From positions 186,001 to 250,000 of the forward strand of contig MSED01000007.1 in assembly GCA_002099365.1 (NCBI GenBank): DNA of 64,000 bases. The letters are read 5' to 3'. Each line of letters begins with the position of its first letter. Within the stretch, counting starts at the first letter, position 1. This document shows positions 20,716 through 29,610 of this stretch, piece after piece. This stretch comes from Phialophora verrucosa. Its lineage: Eukaryota; Ascomycota; Eurotiomycetes; Chaetothyriales; Herpotrichiellaceae. The position numbers and the translations under genes are program-made. The notes under the pieces are model-generated. The model was not told the DNA's origin. It made no database searches and saw only the letters and a list, made by a program, of their open reading frames with translations.

Positions 20716-22914
20716 ATGCCGACCATTTTCGGTGGCACTCACTCAGGCGCCAACGCCGGCGGATCTGAATACTACGACAATGGAGACTGCGCGTTTAGTA
20801 GTGAAGATGAGTGGTCGGGAGAGCAACGTCAGGCAAACCATACGCCAGGTGTAAGTTTTGACCACCGCAAAACCACTTTCCATTTTCCCTACGGACATTG
20901 CGCAGTGATCCCTTGGTATTGTAGCAGGCTGATACCTACCCAGGCTCTTAAGAAATATCTCCAAATGCGCGACTCTGTCAAGCTTCACAACCGCAAGGCT
21001 CCCAAACCCACCAAAGACCCACTTCCGGCCAACGGCTCTGCACGCAAGAAGTCCGACGCCCGTCGTGGTCGTATCTGGTCGAGAAAGACCAAGCCATTGA
21101 AGTCTGTCACTTCCAACAGAATCCATGCAGCTGTGTTCCCCGAAATGCGCGTCCCTATTTATATGTGCAAGCCGCCAGCCAAGAATGGTCACCTCAGCTA
21201 TGGAGCTGTCGCTACCAACCCATATCCTGAGGACGTGCCTATCATGCAAATCCAGTGTCCTATGCCCGGTGGTACTTCGGTCACCATGCAGACTGATCCG
21301 GTTGAAAAGGTCATCTGGGGTCCGATCTCCCGCATTGAAGCCAGTGGCGAAGCCAAAAGCCTGGTCAAGCAACTGCACAAGGCCGTCAAGGGCGCGAAGA
21401 AAGACAAGGCCAATGGCAAATACAACAAAGACGACGAAAGTGAGAGCGACGGAGAAGAGACAAGCAAACCTGTCAAGTCCCCTGAGAAGAAAGAGCCGAC
21501 CGGTGAGGTCAAGCAAGGAGATAAGGCTGTTGGTGAGGGTGAAACCCCTGATGATGCCGTCACTCCTGAAACTGCGTCCACTGCTGGCACTGATGTTACC
21601 AGCGGCAGCATGGCATATTCTACTCGTCGTGGTTTCAGAGCCCCGCCAGTGACTCCCGGAGAAGATATTGCTGTTGGATCCCCACCCACTGCAGCTGCCC
21701 TATCCATGCCGACTCTTCCGATCATGCACCACATCGCAGACAACAAGTTGGTTGAGCACTTTCGCCTGCAGCACGCTAAGAATCCGGAAGCATTTGAGGA
21801 AGAAACTTGGACAATCAAACAGGGCCTCATCGATGCGAAAGTCAATCGAGGCGGGATTCCAGTCTTGCTGAGAGAAGAGTACACGGTCGAGTTGGCCAGC
21901 CGTGAGGGTGCAGAGATTGCCGAGAAATGGGCCAAAGGCCAGACGAAGAGCTGGGAGCATCCAAGTCTGCGAAGCCGTGGCAATAGTCTCAAGAGCCAGC
22001 CCAGTTCTGGCAGCTTGAAGATGCGTGGCGGCGATGTCGAAGGTACTGCACCCACCACAGGTGCTGTACAGAAGGAAAATCGTGATTGGCGATATGTTGT
22101 CGTCAATCCCGGCCCGCACCCTTCTCCAGCTTCCAGTTTGCCAGAGACAGAACCCGACGTCGCAGCGCCAGATCCTGGACTTCCGGCTCCAAATCCAGAG
22201 CACGAACCCTCCAAAGACGAGCGAAACACTGAAGAGCACGAGCCGTCCAGCAAGAACGATTCAAAGCCGAAGCTCACCGTCAAAGAAATTAAGAAGGCAT
22301 TGTCTCGCCTCAATATTGCTGACAATGTCACCAAGATCACGACCTACGGTACTGTCCGTCACCAATCTTCTGTCAAGCGCGAAGCCAACGACCACGGTGA
22401 GAAGCGCACTGTGAAGACATGGATTGAGATCACCGAGGTGTATGAGGTGCCCCAGCCCCAGAAGCTGACTGTCGACGACATTGCCGCGGCGGTTGAACAG
22501 GAAGATAGAGCCATGTGTGAGAGCAAGGGCGAACAGGACTGTGATGACAGCGAGAGTGAGAGCGACGACGACCTTGGTGAGAAAGAGATCGCGAGCATCA
22601 AGAAGAAAAAGAAAAGCACAACGAAGCACCCAAGCGACGAATCGTCAGGCTATTCCTCGGACACCTCCGACAACTCCGAGTCCGACAGCGCGTCCGACCA
22701 CAATTCTGTCCATGGAGCGGGTAACCACATCTACCGCGATCCCAATGAGACCGGTGCTGCGTCTGTGTTGCGCTCTCTCAGCCGCCTTGGCGAAGATCTC
22801 AACGCTGCGAATCTCTCGCGCCTCGCCAATGACTTCGGAGCGTTGATTGCTGGACTGGAAGGCGAGAAGAGTTTCCACGTCAGTTTTGGTGGTGCAGGGT
22901 TGGCCGGATGGTGA
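20716..22914 (+). CDS. large acidic hypothetical protein
   Basis: The start is placed at the ATG at 20716 (MPTIFGGTHSGANAGG), after the likely 5' UTR intron. A second intron, 20851-20943 (gtaagttttg...gctgatacctacccag, 93 nt), fits donor, branch and acceptor consensus and joins NHTPG to ALKKYLQMRD. It is a multiple of three and open, so retention stays possible. Spliced product about 701 residues. Ordered-looking parts are residues about 45-190 (basic, then IHAAVFPEMRVPIYMCKPPA), 300-400 (MHHIADNKLVEHFRLQHAK) and 530-620 (VKEIKKALSRLNIADNVTKI, KTWIEITEVYEVPQPQKL). Between them are highly charged Lys/Glu/Ser linkers (SESDGEE, KKKKK, SESESDDD). The C-terminus is a helical RSLSRLGEDLNAANLSRLAN. 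No known domain, signal peptide or membrane helix. The role is unknown; such composition is common in scaffold or nuclear proteins. The stop codon sits at the edge of a tandem repeat. Confidence 0.7.
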   Translation: MPTIFGGTHSGANAGGSEYYDNGDCAFSSEDEWSGEQRQANHTPGVSFDHRKTTFHFPYGHCAVIPWYCSRLIPTQALKKYLQMRDSVKLHNRKAPKPTKDPLPANGSARKKSDARRGRIWSRKTKPLKSVTSNRIHAAVFPEMRVPIYMCKPPAKNGHLSYGAVATNPYPEDVPIMQIQCPMPGGTSVTMQTDPVEKVIWGPISRIEASGEAKSLVKQLHKAVKGAKKDKANGKYNKDDESESDGEETSKPVKSPEKKEPTGEVKQGDKAVGEGETPDDAVTPETASTAGTDVTSGSMAYSTRRGFRAPPVTPGEDIAVGSPPTAAALSMPTLPIMHHIADNKLVEHFRLQHAKNPEAFEEETWTIKQGLIDAKVNRGGIPVLLREEYTVELASREGAEIAEKWAKGQTKSWEHPSLRSRGNSLKSQPSSGSLKMRGGDVEGTAPTTGAVQKENRDWRYVVVNPGPHPSPASSLPETEPDVAAPDPGLPAPNPEHEPSKDERNTEEHEPSSKNDSKPKLTVKEIKKALSRLNIADNVTKITTYGTVRHQSSVKREANDHGEKRTVKTWIEITEVYEVPQPQKLTVDDIAAAVEQEDRAMCESKGEQDCDDSESESDDDLGEKEIASIKKKKKSTTKHPSDESSGYSSDTSDNSESDSASDHNSVHGAGNHIYRDPNETGAASVLRSLSRLGEDLNAANLSRLANDFGALIAGLEGEKSFHVSFGGAGLAGW

Positions 22915-23083
22915 TCATGCGGAAATAAGACAGGAGTGAAGTGAAATTGAGCTGCAAGGCATGGCGATCATGCGGAAATCAGACAGGAGTGAAGTGAAAT
23001 TGAGCTGGAAAGCATGGCGACCATGTTGGAACGAGACAGGCGCGAGCAGGCAGTGAGTGTGAAATCGAGCTGGAGCGCACGGC
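22913..23083. repeat. 53-bp tandem repeat, two near-perfect copies plus a degenerate third
   Basis: Copies at 22913-22965 and 22966-23018 differ at three positions by eye and begin gatcatgcggaaat. A third, diverged copy starts at 23019 (gaccatg...gagacagg...gagctgg) with extra bases inserted and runs to about 23083. The first copy begins within the TGA stop codon (22912-22914) of the upstream gene, so the array forms the start of its 3' UTR. Confidence 0.85.
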
Positions 23084-23380
23084 GGGCGATTGGACATGAC
23101 AGACTGAACCGAAGTAGAGCTTCGAGACACCGACAAAGAGCGCACACAGAAGCTGGGAAGCCATACAGTGCTGGGATGGTCGCGATCCCCGATCAAGTAG
23201 TACTGTAGCATGCTCAGGAGCAAGTGACATGAAATGCATACATGATTCCCACCGTAAAGCATTGGCTCGAAGCTGCAGCTTGGATGAGACTGCATCGCTG
23301 CACCACTTCGCACTGCGAAAGGATTGCAGCTATCCGTGACGCCTATATACCGAGTCCCAAAAGCGCGTGTTTCCCAAGGT
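23084..23380. other. short convergent intergenic region
   Basis: About 300 bp between the tandem repeat and the thiolase stop codon. No gene or motif recognised. It must carry the 3' ends of both convergent transcripts. Confidence 0.4.
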
Positions 23381-24771
23381 CTATTCAGCAACCCAAACGG
23401 CAGCCATACCCCTTGTCGACATGGTTAGTCTAGGCCTTTTCCGAGGTGCACATCGCATAAGGGGAAGGGAAGTCCACTTACATGCCGGTCCCGACACACA
23501 TACTCGTGACACCGATCTTCTTGCCCGTCCTCTTCAACTCGGTGAACAGGGTACTCACCTGCCTGGCACCGGTGCAGCCAAGGGGATGTCCAAAAGCAAT
23601 GGCACCGCCCTTGGGGTTGACCTTGTCGAACGGGATGCCCAGTTCCTTGACACACCACACGCACTGGCTGGCAAACGCCTCGTTGATCTCAAAGATGTCG
23701 ACCTCGTCCTTGGAGATGCCGGCCTTTTCCAGCGCCACGGGGATGGCCTTCCAGGGACCAATCCCCATGAGCAGGGGTTCCACGCCCACAACAGACGAGG
23801 CCACGAATTTGCCGAGGATCGGCTGCCCCAGTCGCTCGGCGGTGCTTCGCTTCATCAGCAACACGGCAGCCGCGCCGTCGGACACCTGGCTGGCGTTTCC
23901 GGCGTGGATGGATCCATCCTTTGCGAACGCGGGGCGGATCTTGCTCAGCGACTCGGCGGTCATGCCGGGCCTGACACCGTCGTCTGCCTTTACCGTGACC
24001 GTTTTCTCCTCTTCGGTCTTCGGATCCGTGTACTTGACTGTGATGGGCACGATCTCCTGATCGAACAGGCCGGCCTTCTGCGCCTTTTCGGCCTTCTGGA
24101 ACGAACTCGCCGCGAAGGCGTCCTGCTCCTTGCGCGACACGTTGCGGTCCTTGGCCATCTGCTCGGACAGCACGCCCATGGGAACCTTGCAGTTCGCGGC
24201 CTGCATGTGGTTCTCCAGCAGGTCGGAAAACTCAGTCACCGCCCCGGGGCCGTACTGGCTGGACATGCTCTCGACGCCGCTGCCGATGCCGATCTCGATC
24301 ATGCCCGCGCGGATCGCGTTGGCGATGTCCACGCACGCTTGTAGCCCGGAGGAGCATTGTCTGTTCAGCGCCTTGACGGCCGTGGACGTGGGGAACCCCG
24401 CGACGAGTGCCGCGGCGCGGTATTCGGTCGCTCCACCGCCGGGGGCGAGCACGCAGCCGGTGGCGATGTCTTCGACGAGGGCCGGGTCGATCCCCGAGCG
24501 CGCGATCAGCGCCTTGAATGTGTGGGCGAGGAGGTCTGCGGCGGCGGTGTCCTTGAGCGGACCCTTGCCGCCTTTGGTAAAGGGCGTGCGCAGGGCGCAG
24601 GTGACGACGACATCGTCGGGCGACTTGGAGAGGATGGACTGGCTTTGTTTGCTCGAGCCGAGGTGGCTCGATACTTGGGAGAGGCGGGCTTGAGCTGCGA
24701 TGCGAGTTTCACATGTTAGTCTGTACGACTTGAATCGGGGTTGTGTTGGCGGCTTATTTACCTGTAGACAT
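23381..24771 (-). CDS. POT1: peroxisomal 3-ketoacyl-CoA thiolase
   Basis: Exons 24771-24762 (only 10 nt), 24694-23482 and 23411-23381 encode 417 residues, exactly the usual length. Introns of 67 and 70 nt are GT-AG. The enzyme cleaves 3-ketoacyl-CoA with CoA to acetyl-CoA and a shortened acyl-CoA, the last step of peroxisomal beta-oxidation. Visible landmarks: nucleophile Cys in LNRQCSSGLQACVDIA, the NEAF box (EINEAFASQCVW), and the C-terminal HPLGCTGAR and MCVGTGMGMAAV motifs. Residues 7-15 read RLSQVSSHL, a perfect PTS2 import signal (R-L-x5-H-L). It is formed only after the first intron is removed, because the start codon sits in the tiny exon. The C-terminus has no PTS1, in line with PTS2 import through Pex7 (known for this family). 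A CCGAGG word lies about 210 bp upstream. Confidence 0.96.
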
Positions 24772-25466
24772 TGTGAAAATGAGAAGCGAGAATGAAGGAA
24801 GAGAAGGCAAGTGACCAAAGAAACGAGAACGGCAGAAGAAGAGGCAGAGGGGTTGATTGTTGATTTATGATCACTGGTCACCTGGGTCAATAAGTCGAGC
24901 TGTTCACAAAGTGGCAGTGGCTCATGGCCATTTCCTCTCAGAATGCATCAGGATGACATGCGCGCTGGGATGCGATGCCGAGGCATGTGCAATGTTGCAG
25001 CGCAACAAGCGAATGAGGTCATTGCTGTTTCGTTCGAGTCACGGTTTTGCCCCTTGCAGGTATTTGGTGTTCGGTGAGCAGTAAGCCGAATTGAAGCGCA
25101 CGGGCCGTAGGATAGAGCATGGTCACATGTTGCAACGAAGACTCCCAGCCTTGGTGACTACCCAGAGGGCGGAGGGAGGCGTTGACAAGACACCAGAATA
25201 AGAGAAGGATTGAATACAATCCTGCTTCACAAAAAACAAGGAGCACTGTGTAGATCCGGTCTAATGACTTCAAATGACACCAGGATTCGACGTGATTGCA
25301 GCTCAACCATCGTCAGACGCACAACCACTAGGTCTTTGTGATCGTGGCTGATGTTCCTGGTAACGGAGAAAATATTCTTTCATCACCGCGAGTCGACTTG
25401 TCTACCGGCGGCGCATTGATCTTCAGCACCACTCAACCACGCAGCAACCGTATATATCACTCAACA
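24772..25466. other. divergent promoter region, thiolase and mitochondrial protein gene
   Basis: 695 bp between two divergent start codons. No open frame looks coding. A TATATATCA word at about 25451 lies just upstream of the plus-strand gene. The region contains one CCGAGG hexamer, listed separately. Confidence 0.45.
24978..24983 (-). promoter_or_regulatory. CCTCGG word, candidate FarA/FarB fatty-acid response site
   Basis: CCTCGG on the minus strand, about 207 bp upstream of the thiolase ATG. In Aspergillus and relatives this hexamer is the known core site of the Far-type Zn2Cys6 regulators that switch on beta-oxidation genes. A six-base word is frequent by chance (about one per 2 kb counting both strands), so the position next to a beta-oxidation gene is the only support. 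Confidence 0.3.
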
Positions 25467-26427
25467 ATGGCAGCAGCCCCAGCCAGGGCGTCCCGCGCCC
25501 TCACCTTCATGCGCGACTGCCGCCGCCGCTCTCCTCTCCTGCACCAGACCCAATCCGAACGACATATCTCAACCGAAGCAACACCACCCTCCCCGTACGC
25601 ACCTTCGAACTTCATCCGCCAAACAGCACCGGCACCAGCAACAGCCTCGTCCAACCTCAACGACTCCTCCTCCTCCTCCGCCTCGCCCCTTCCGGACAGT
25701 CTCTCCCCCTCGGCACTCCCAGCCCTACGACCCCGATACGCCCACCCGATCTCGCGACCGCCCCCGCCGTCTGAAATCCCCGGTACCCGCCTCACATTCA
25801 CCTCGTGGGTACTCTCGCTCGTCGGCATCGCCCCCAAACCGGCCGCCGCGTACACGCCCGCGCCCTTCCGCGTGACCAACAACCCGTACCGGGCGCGCAA
25901 GCGCTGGCCGCCCGACTTCCGCACCCTCGACCCCAAGCAGCAGTTCCACTTTGAGAAGACGTACCGGCGGCGGGCGGCGCTGAAGTGGGCGCGCCCACGG
26001 TGGAACAAGGGCGTCAAACTGGTGCAGCAGACGTTGATCACGTTCACCATCATCTATTTCGTGTTTATCTGCGAGCCGGGCCATGGGATGGGGACGCCGT
26101 TTGATGGGGTGAGTAACACTCTCTCCCCTTTCGGGTCGCGGTGCTTTGCTTTGCTTTCCTTTCCTCCCTTTTCGTTCGGTCCGAGAATGCACTGCTCTGC
26201 GCTGTTCTGCCACGAGGGCGTGGTTCCTGGTGACTGAATGAGTTGCTGACTTGACGCCCGTATTTTAGTTCCGGGTTTGGTTCTTCGAGAAGTTGGGCGG
26301 GCTAGGACAGTTGCCGGATTCGACGAGAGAGGAGGCGGAGAAACTGGGTGAAGAAGCAAGGCAGAAGATGAGGAGACAGGCAGATACGACGGCGACCGCG
26401 ACGAATTCTCCGGTTGCTAGCCCTTGA
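25467..26427 (+). CDS. putative mitochondrial single-pass membrane protein
   Basis: Two exons, 25467-26108 and 26269-26427, joined across a 160-nt GT-AG intron (gtgagtaac...ttttag), encode 266 residues. The N-terminus MAAAPARASRALTFMRDCRR is Arg/Ala/Ser-rich without acids, as in a mitochondrial presequence (inference). A Ser/Pro-rich segment follows. The conserved-looking core starts at about residue 135 (RLTFTSWVLSLVGIAPKP, PFRVTNNPYRARKRWPPDF, HFEKTYRRRAALKWARPRW). Then comes one hydrophobic segment (LVQQTLITFTIIYFVFICEP, about 195-214) and a short soluble tail with FRVWFFEKLGGL and an amphipathic EEAEKLGEEARQKMRRQ helix. This layout of a basic matrix domain and one membrane helix is seen in inner-membrane assembly or ribosome-associated factors, but I do not recognise the family. 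Confidence 0.75.
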
Positions 26428-26690
26428 TGCATGTCTTGGCGGGTTATCAGGCTGTCTACCCATGTATACCTCCTTCGTACTACTGATTTCAATGTCTTCA
26501 GTCAGTACTTGGTACATTGAAGCTCCGACACCAATTTTATAAAAGGACCTAAACGCCGCAACAAATCCTCTTATCGTTCCTGGGTCACTTCACTCTCTCA
26601 CAACAGCCCACACCTCCCACGGCAGCCCACTACGCTCACAAAAGTACTTCCACCAGCTGTTCAGTCACTCCCTGCTGCCAGCTACCGAAA

Positions 26691-28428
26691 TCAAGCCTTT
26701 CCGAGGCCCACCAGGACAAGTAGCGCCACGTTCATCACTACCAGGACAAGCCATATTGCTGTGGCAAGCGCGGTTACAAGCCACCCATTCCGCATGTTCA
26801 CCACTCCCCCGGCATCGTCGGTTCGCACGGTCATGATGTGGCTCCTGCAGGTGAACCAGACCAGCGGAGCAGTCACAAAGGGCAGAATGACGCTCAGGCA
26901 AACCTGGCTTGCGGTCAATGCTGCGTTCAGGCCGTCTCTCCCAATTGCTGCAGCGATGATGATGCTGGGGACGATGCTGATGGATCGGGTTACCAGCCTG
27001 CGTAGCCAGGGTTTCACTGTCCAGTGTAGCATGCCCTCCGACACCATCTGACCGGCCATGGTGCAGACTATCCCGGCTGAGGTACCAGAAAGCAGTAGGG
27101 CGAGGGCGAACACGGTTCCAGCCGCCTTGGAGAGGTTCTCGCTGAGCAGATGATGGATCCCAAACAGATCCGCATCAGTAGCTTCTGTCTTCGGGTAGAG
27201 GGATGACCCGGATACAATGAGGATGGCCGAATTGATGAACAGCGCGAACGTGAAAAGCGAGATGGCAAGCTCAATGACTGAGTACTTGAGGCAGGCCTGG
27301 ATCGCGTAGATAGACGGAATGTATTTCTCCTCTTCGTCGTCTGACTCTTCCCCCCTCGGAATATGGCCGTTCTGCTGGTCAAAATGTTTCAGGCGTGGTT
27401 GAACAACACCCGAGCCAAGGAAGATGGAATGAGGCATGACTGTTGCCCCGATAATGCCGCAAGATAGGTAGATGCCGTTGCCGTCAACAATGGCCGAGGA
27501 AGGAAGATAGCCTTTGAAGACCTCTCCGGCCGAGGTGTCCTTGATGTAGGAGAGTTGGATGCAGAAACAGACCATGACACCCAGAACAAGACTCATGACA
27601 AAATACTCGAAGAGCCTGAGATGCATCATGGAGCCATTGGGACGATAGAAGGCAAGAAGGATCAGGACATCGACCAGTGTGATCGCACATCCCGCTACTA
27701 AGGGAATGTGCAGGAGTAGATTCAGAGCTATGGCGGAGCCAATGACCTGGACCTCGTTAGAGCCTGCATTGTATCACAAATCGCTAATCTTGACTCACCT
27801 CAGCAATATCTGTAGCAATGATGGCAGACTCAGCAAATAGGTATAAGACGATATTCAGCCATCTGGGTAAATGCTTGCGGCAGTTTTCGGCCAAGTCCAG
27901 CCCAGTGACGCTTCCCAACTTGATACACAGAGATTGCAAGAAGATAGCAAATAGATTGGACATCAGGATGATGAATAAGTGACCGTACTTGGTGGCCGCG
28001 CCTGCCTCGACGTCGGTGGCATAGTTGCCCGGGTCAATGTAGGCCACGGCGATGAGGAACCCTGGACCCACGAATTTGGCGTACTTTTGAAGAGTCACCA
28101 CGACCTTGTTTGCAAAGGCCCGTGGCGAGCGGAAACTCTGAAATCGCTGTGGGTGGGTTTGTTGAATGGCCGCTCGCTCCAGCGGATCAACCTTGACAGC
28201 AGTGGGTGACTTGACGGCGGAAGAAGGTGACTCTGGATTGTCGACCGGCACCACACGTATGTCTTCCTGTTCGGTGTTATCAAGACTTGACTCGGTCGCT
28301 CTTTGCTCTCTGAGGTTCACAATCCCATTGAGGTCCGCCCTAGTGGTCAAGTCGGAACTGAGGCCGTGTGGGTTTTGATTCCAGTCCGGATGGGCTTCGG
28401 TGTCGTCTGTGCGTGAGGGGCAATTCAT
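26691..28428 (-). CDS. NRAMP-family divalent metal transporter
   Basis: Two exons, 28428-27799 and 27746-26691, with a 52-nt intron (gtgagtcaag...gtccag) joining DIAE to VIGSAIALN exactly at the family motif; 561 residues. NRAMP/SLC11 proteins are proton-coupled importers of Mn2+, Fe2+ and similar ions at the plasma membrane or vacuole. Visible landmarks: the metal-binding DPGN in IDPGNYATDVEAGA (first helix) and the MPHS motif in GATVMPHSIFLGSG (sixth helix). About eleven hydrophobic segments are seen in all. The N-terminal 100 residues are hydrophilic and Asp/Ser/Thr-rich, as in yeast Smf proteins. An acidic loop (GEESDDEEEKY) lies between the sixth and seventh helices. Which Smf paralogue it corresponds to cannot be told from sequence alone. 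Confidence 0.95.
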
Positions 28429-29610
28429 GATGGTGACGCTCTAAGGACGGATACTTGCTAGGAAAAAGTGAATGAAGAAGGTGAAGCAAAAGAGAGTAGC
28501 GTAGCTGTATGTATGGTTACCGGACGCTTTCCAAACGGTTTCTTCCGACTCCCTCACTGCGGTGAGGGGGTGGACGGATCTATGATGATTTTCGCAGAAC
28601 GGTGACGGGCCGGGATGACAAAGTGGCACAGCCGTAAGCTTCTTTTCTTGGAAGCGAGTTTCGCCTCAGACGTTGCTCACAGCTGACGAGATTTGGTCTC
28701 CGACAATGACAGAGGTGAGGCGTGATTCTTGACACGATCTAGTTATTGGCGAGTGGTATAAGCGAAAGAGAAGAGGGCAAATAGGACCTTCGGATTTTCT
28801 AATCAGGTACCAGGCACGAAATAACAGGCGCAGGCGCGGATGAGGAAATGCCCGGAGCACAGACGATAGGCCCCGTGATGAGACATGAATTGTTCTACTT
28901 GACTCTTCACCCAGTACGAACAATAGACACTCTGCCCGATGGTCTACGGCACGGAGAGCTGTCGAAATGACATCGGGAGGCTGTTCCTGCTCGTATCGTG
29001 ATGAGAGAAGTCAGTCCGCTGTCTTGAGATCGAGGACCTGGAAGGTTTGGGGAACTGCAGCTGGGCGCAAGCGATAGGCGCTGGCTTTCCCCGGAAGATG
29101 AGGACAGTGGCTGCATCTGGGCACCTTCGGCCCTGGGCTTGCCTTGATCTGGGATGGCCTGCTCCCTTGGCTCTCCTTCGGGAGGTTGGTTCCGCTAGCA
29201 CGAGCTGCATCTGCCACAGCCAGTCTTCTCCAAGTTTCGAGAGTGTGGTCTGGTGGATGCGCTGACGACTGCCAAACGCCTATCTCGATTGGCTGGCGCT
29301 CGCTCCTCAACCTGCGACATCGAGTCTCTACACAAATTCGAGGACTGCCATGTTGACACTTTCACCGTCTCAATCGTCCCGAACACCGCCAACAAGTGCT
29401 CGCTCGCGCCGACGCTCATTCATTCCTTAACATCCGTGCCTGTTGTCTGCCTGGCCCCCCTTCCAACATAGTCCGTCGCTCAAAACTTCGAGAGGGAGTC
29501 CGCCGCTAGGAAACGGTGCGACTGCGGTCCCGAGTCAATCGAACCACTTGCGCACATCGATCTCTCGCTATCTTACCACTAAACCTTCTTTTTTTGATTC
29601 AGCAAAAACA
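28429..29610. other. divergent intergenic region
   Basis: About 1.2 kb between the NRAMP gene and the next plus-strand gene. Overlapping open frames between 28900 and 29470 on both strands carry no recognisable motif. The last 150 bases before the ATG at 29611 are C/T-rich with a ttctttttttgattcag stretch, a typical fungal leader that could itself hide an acceptor. No further feature seen. Confidence 0.4.
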
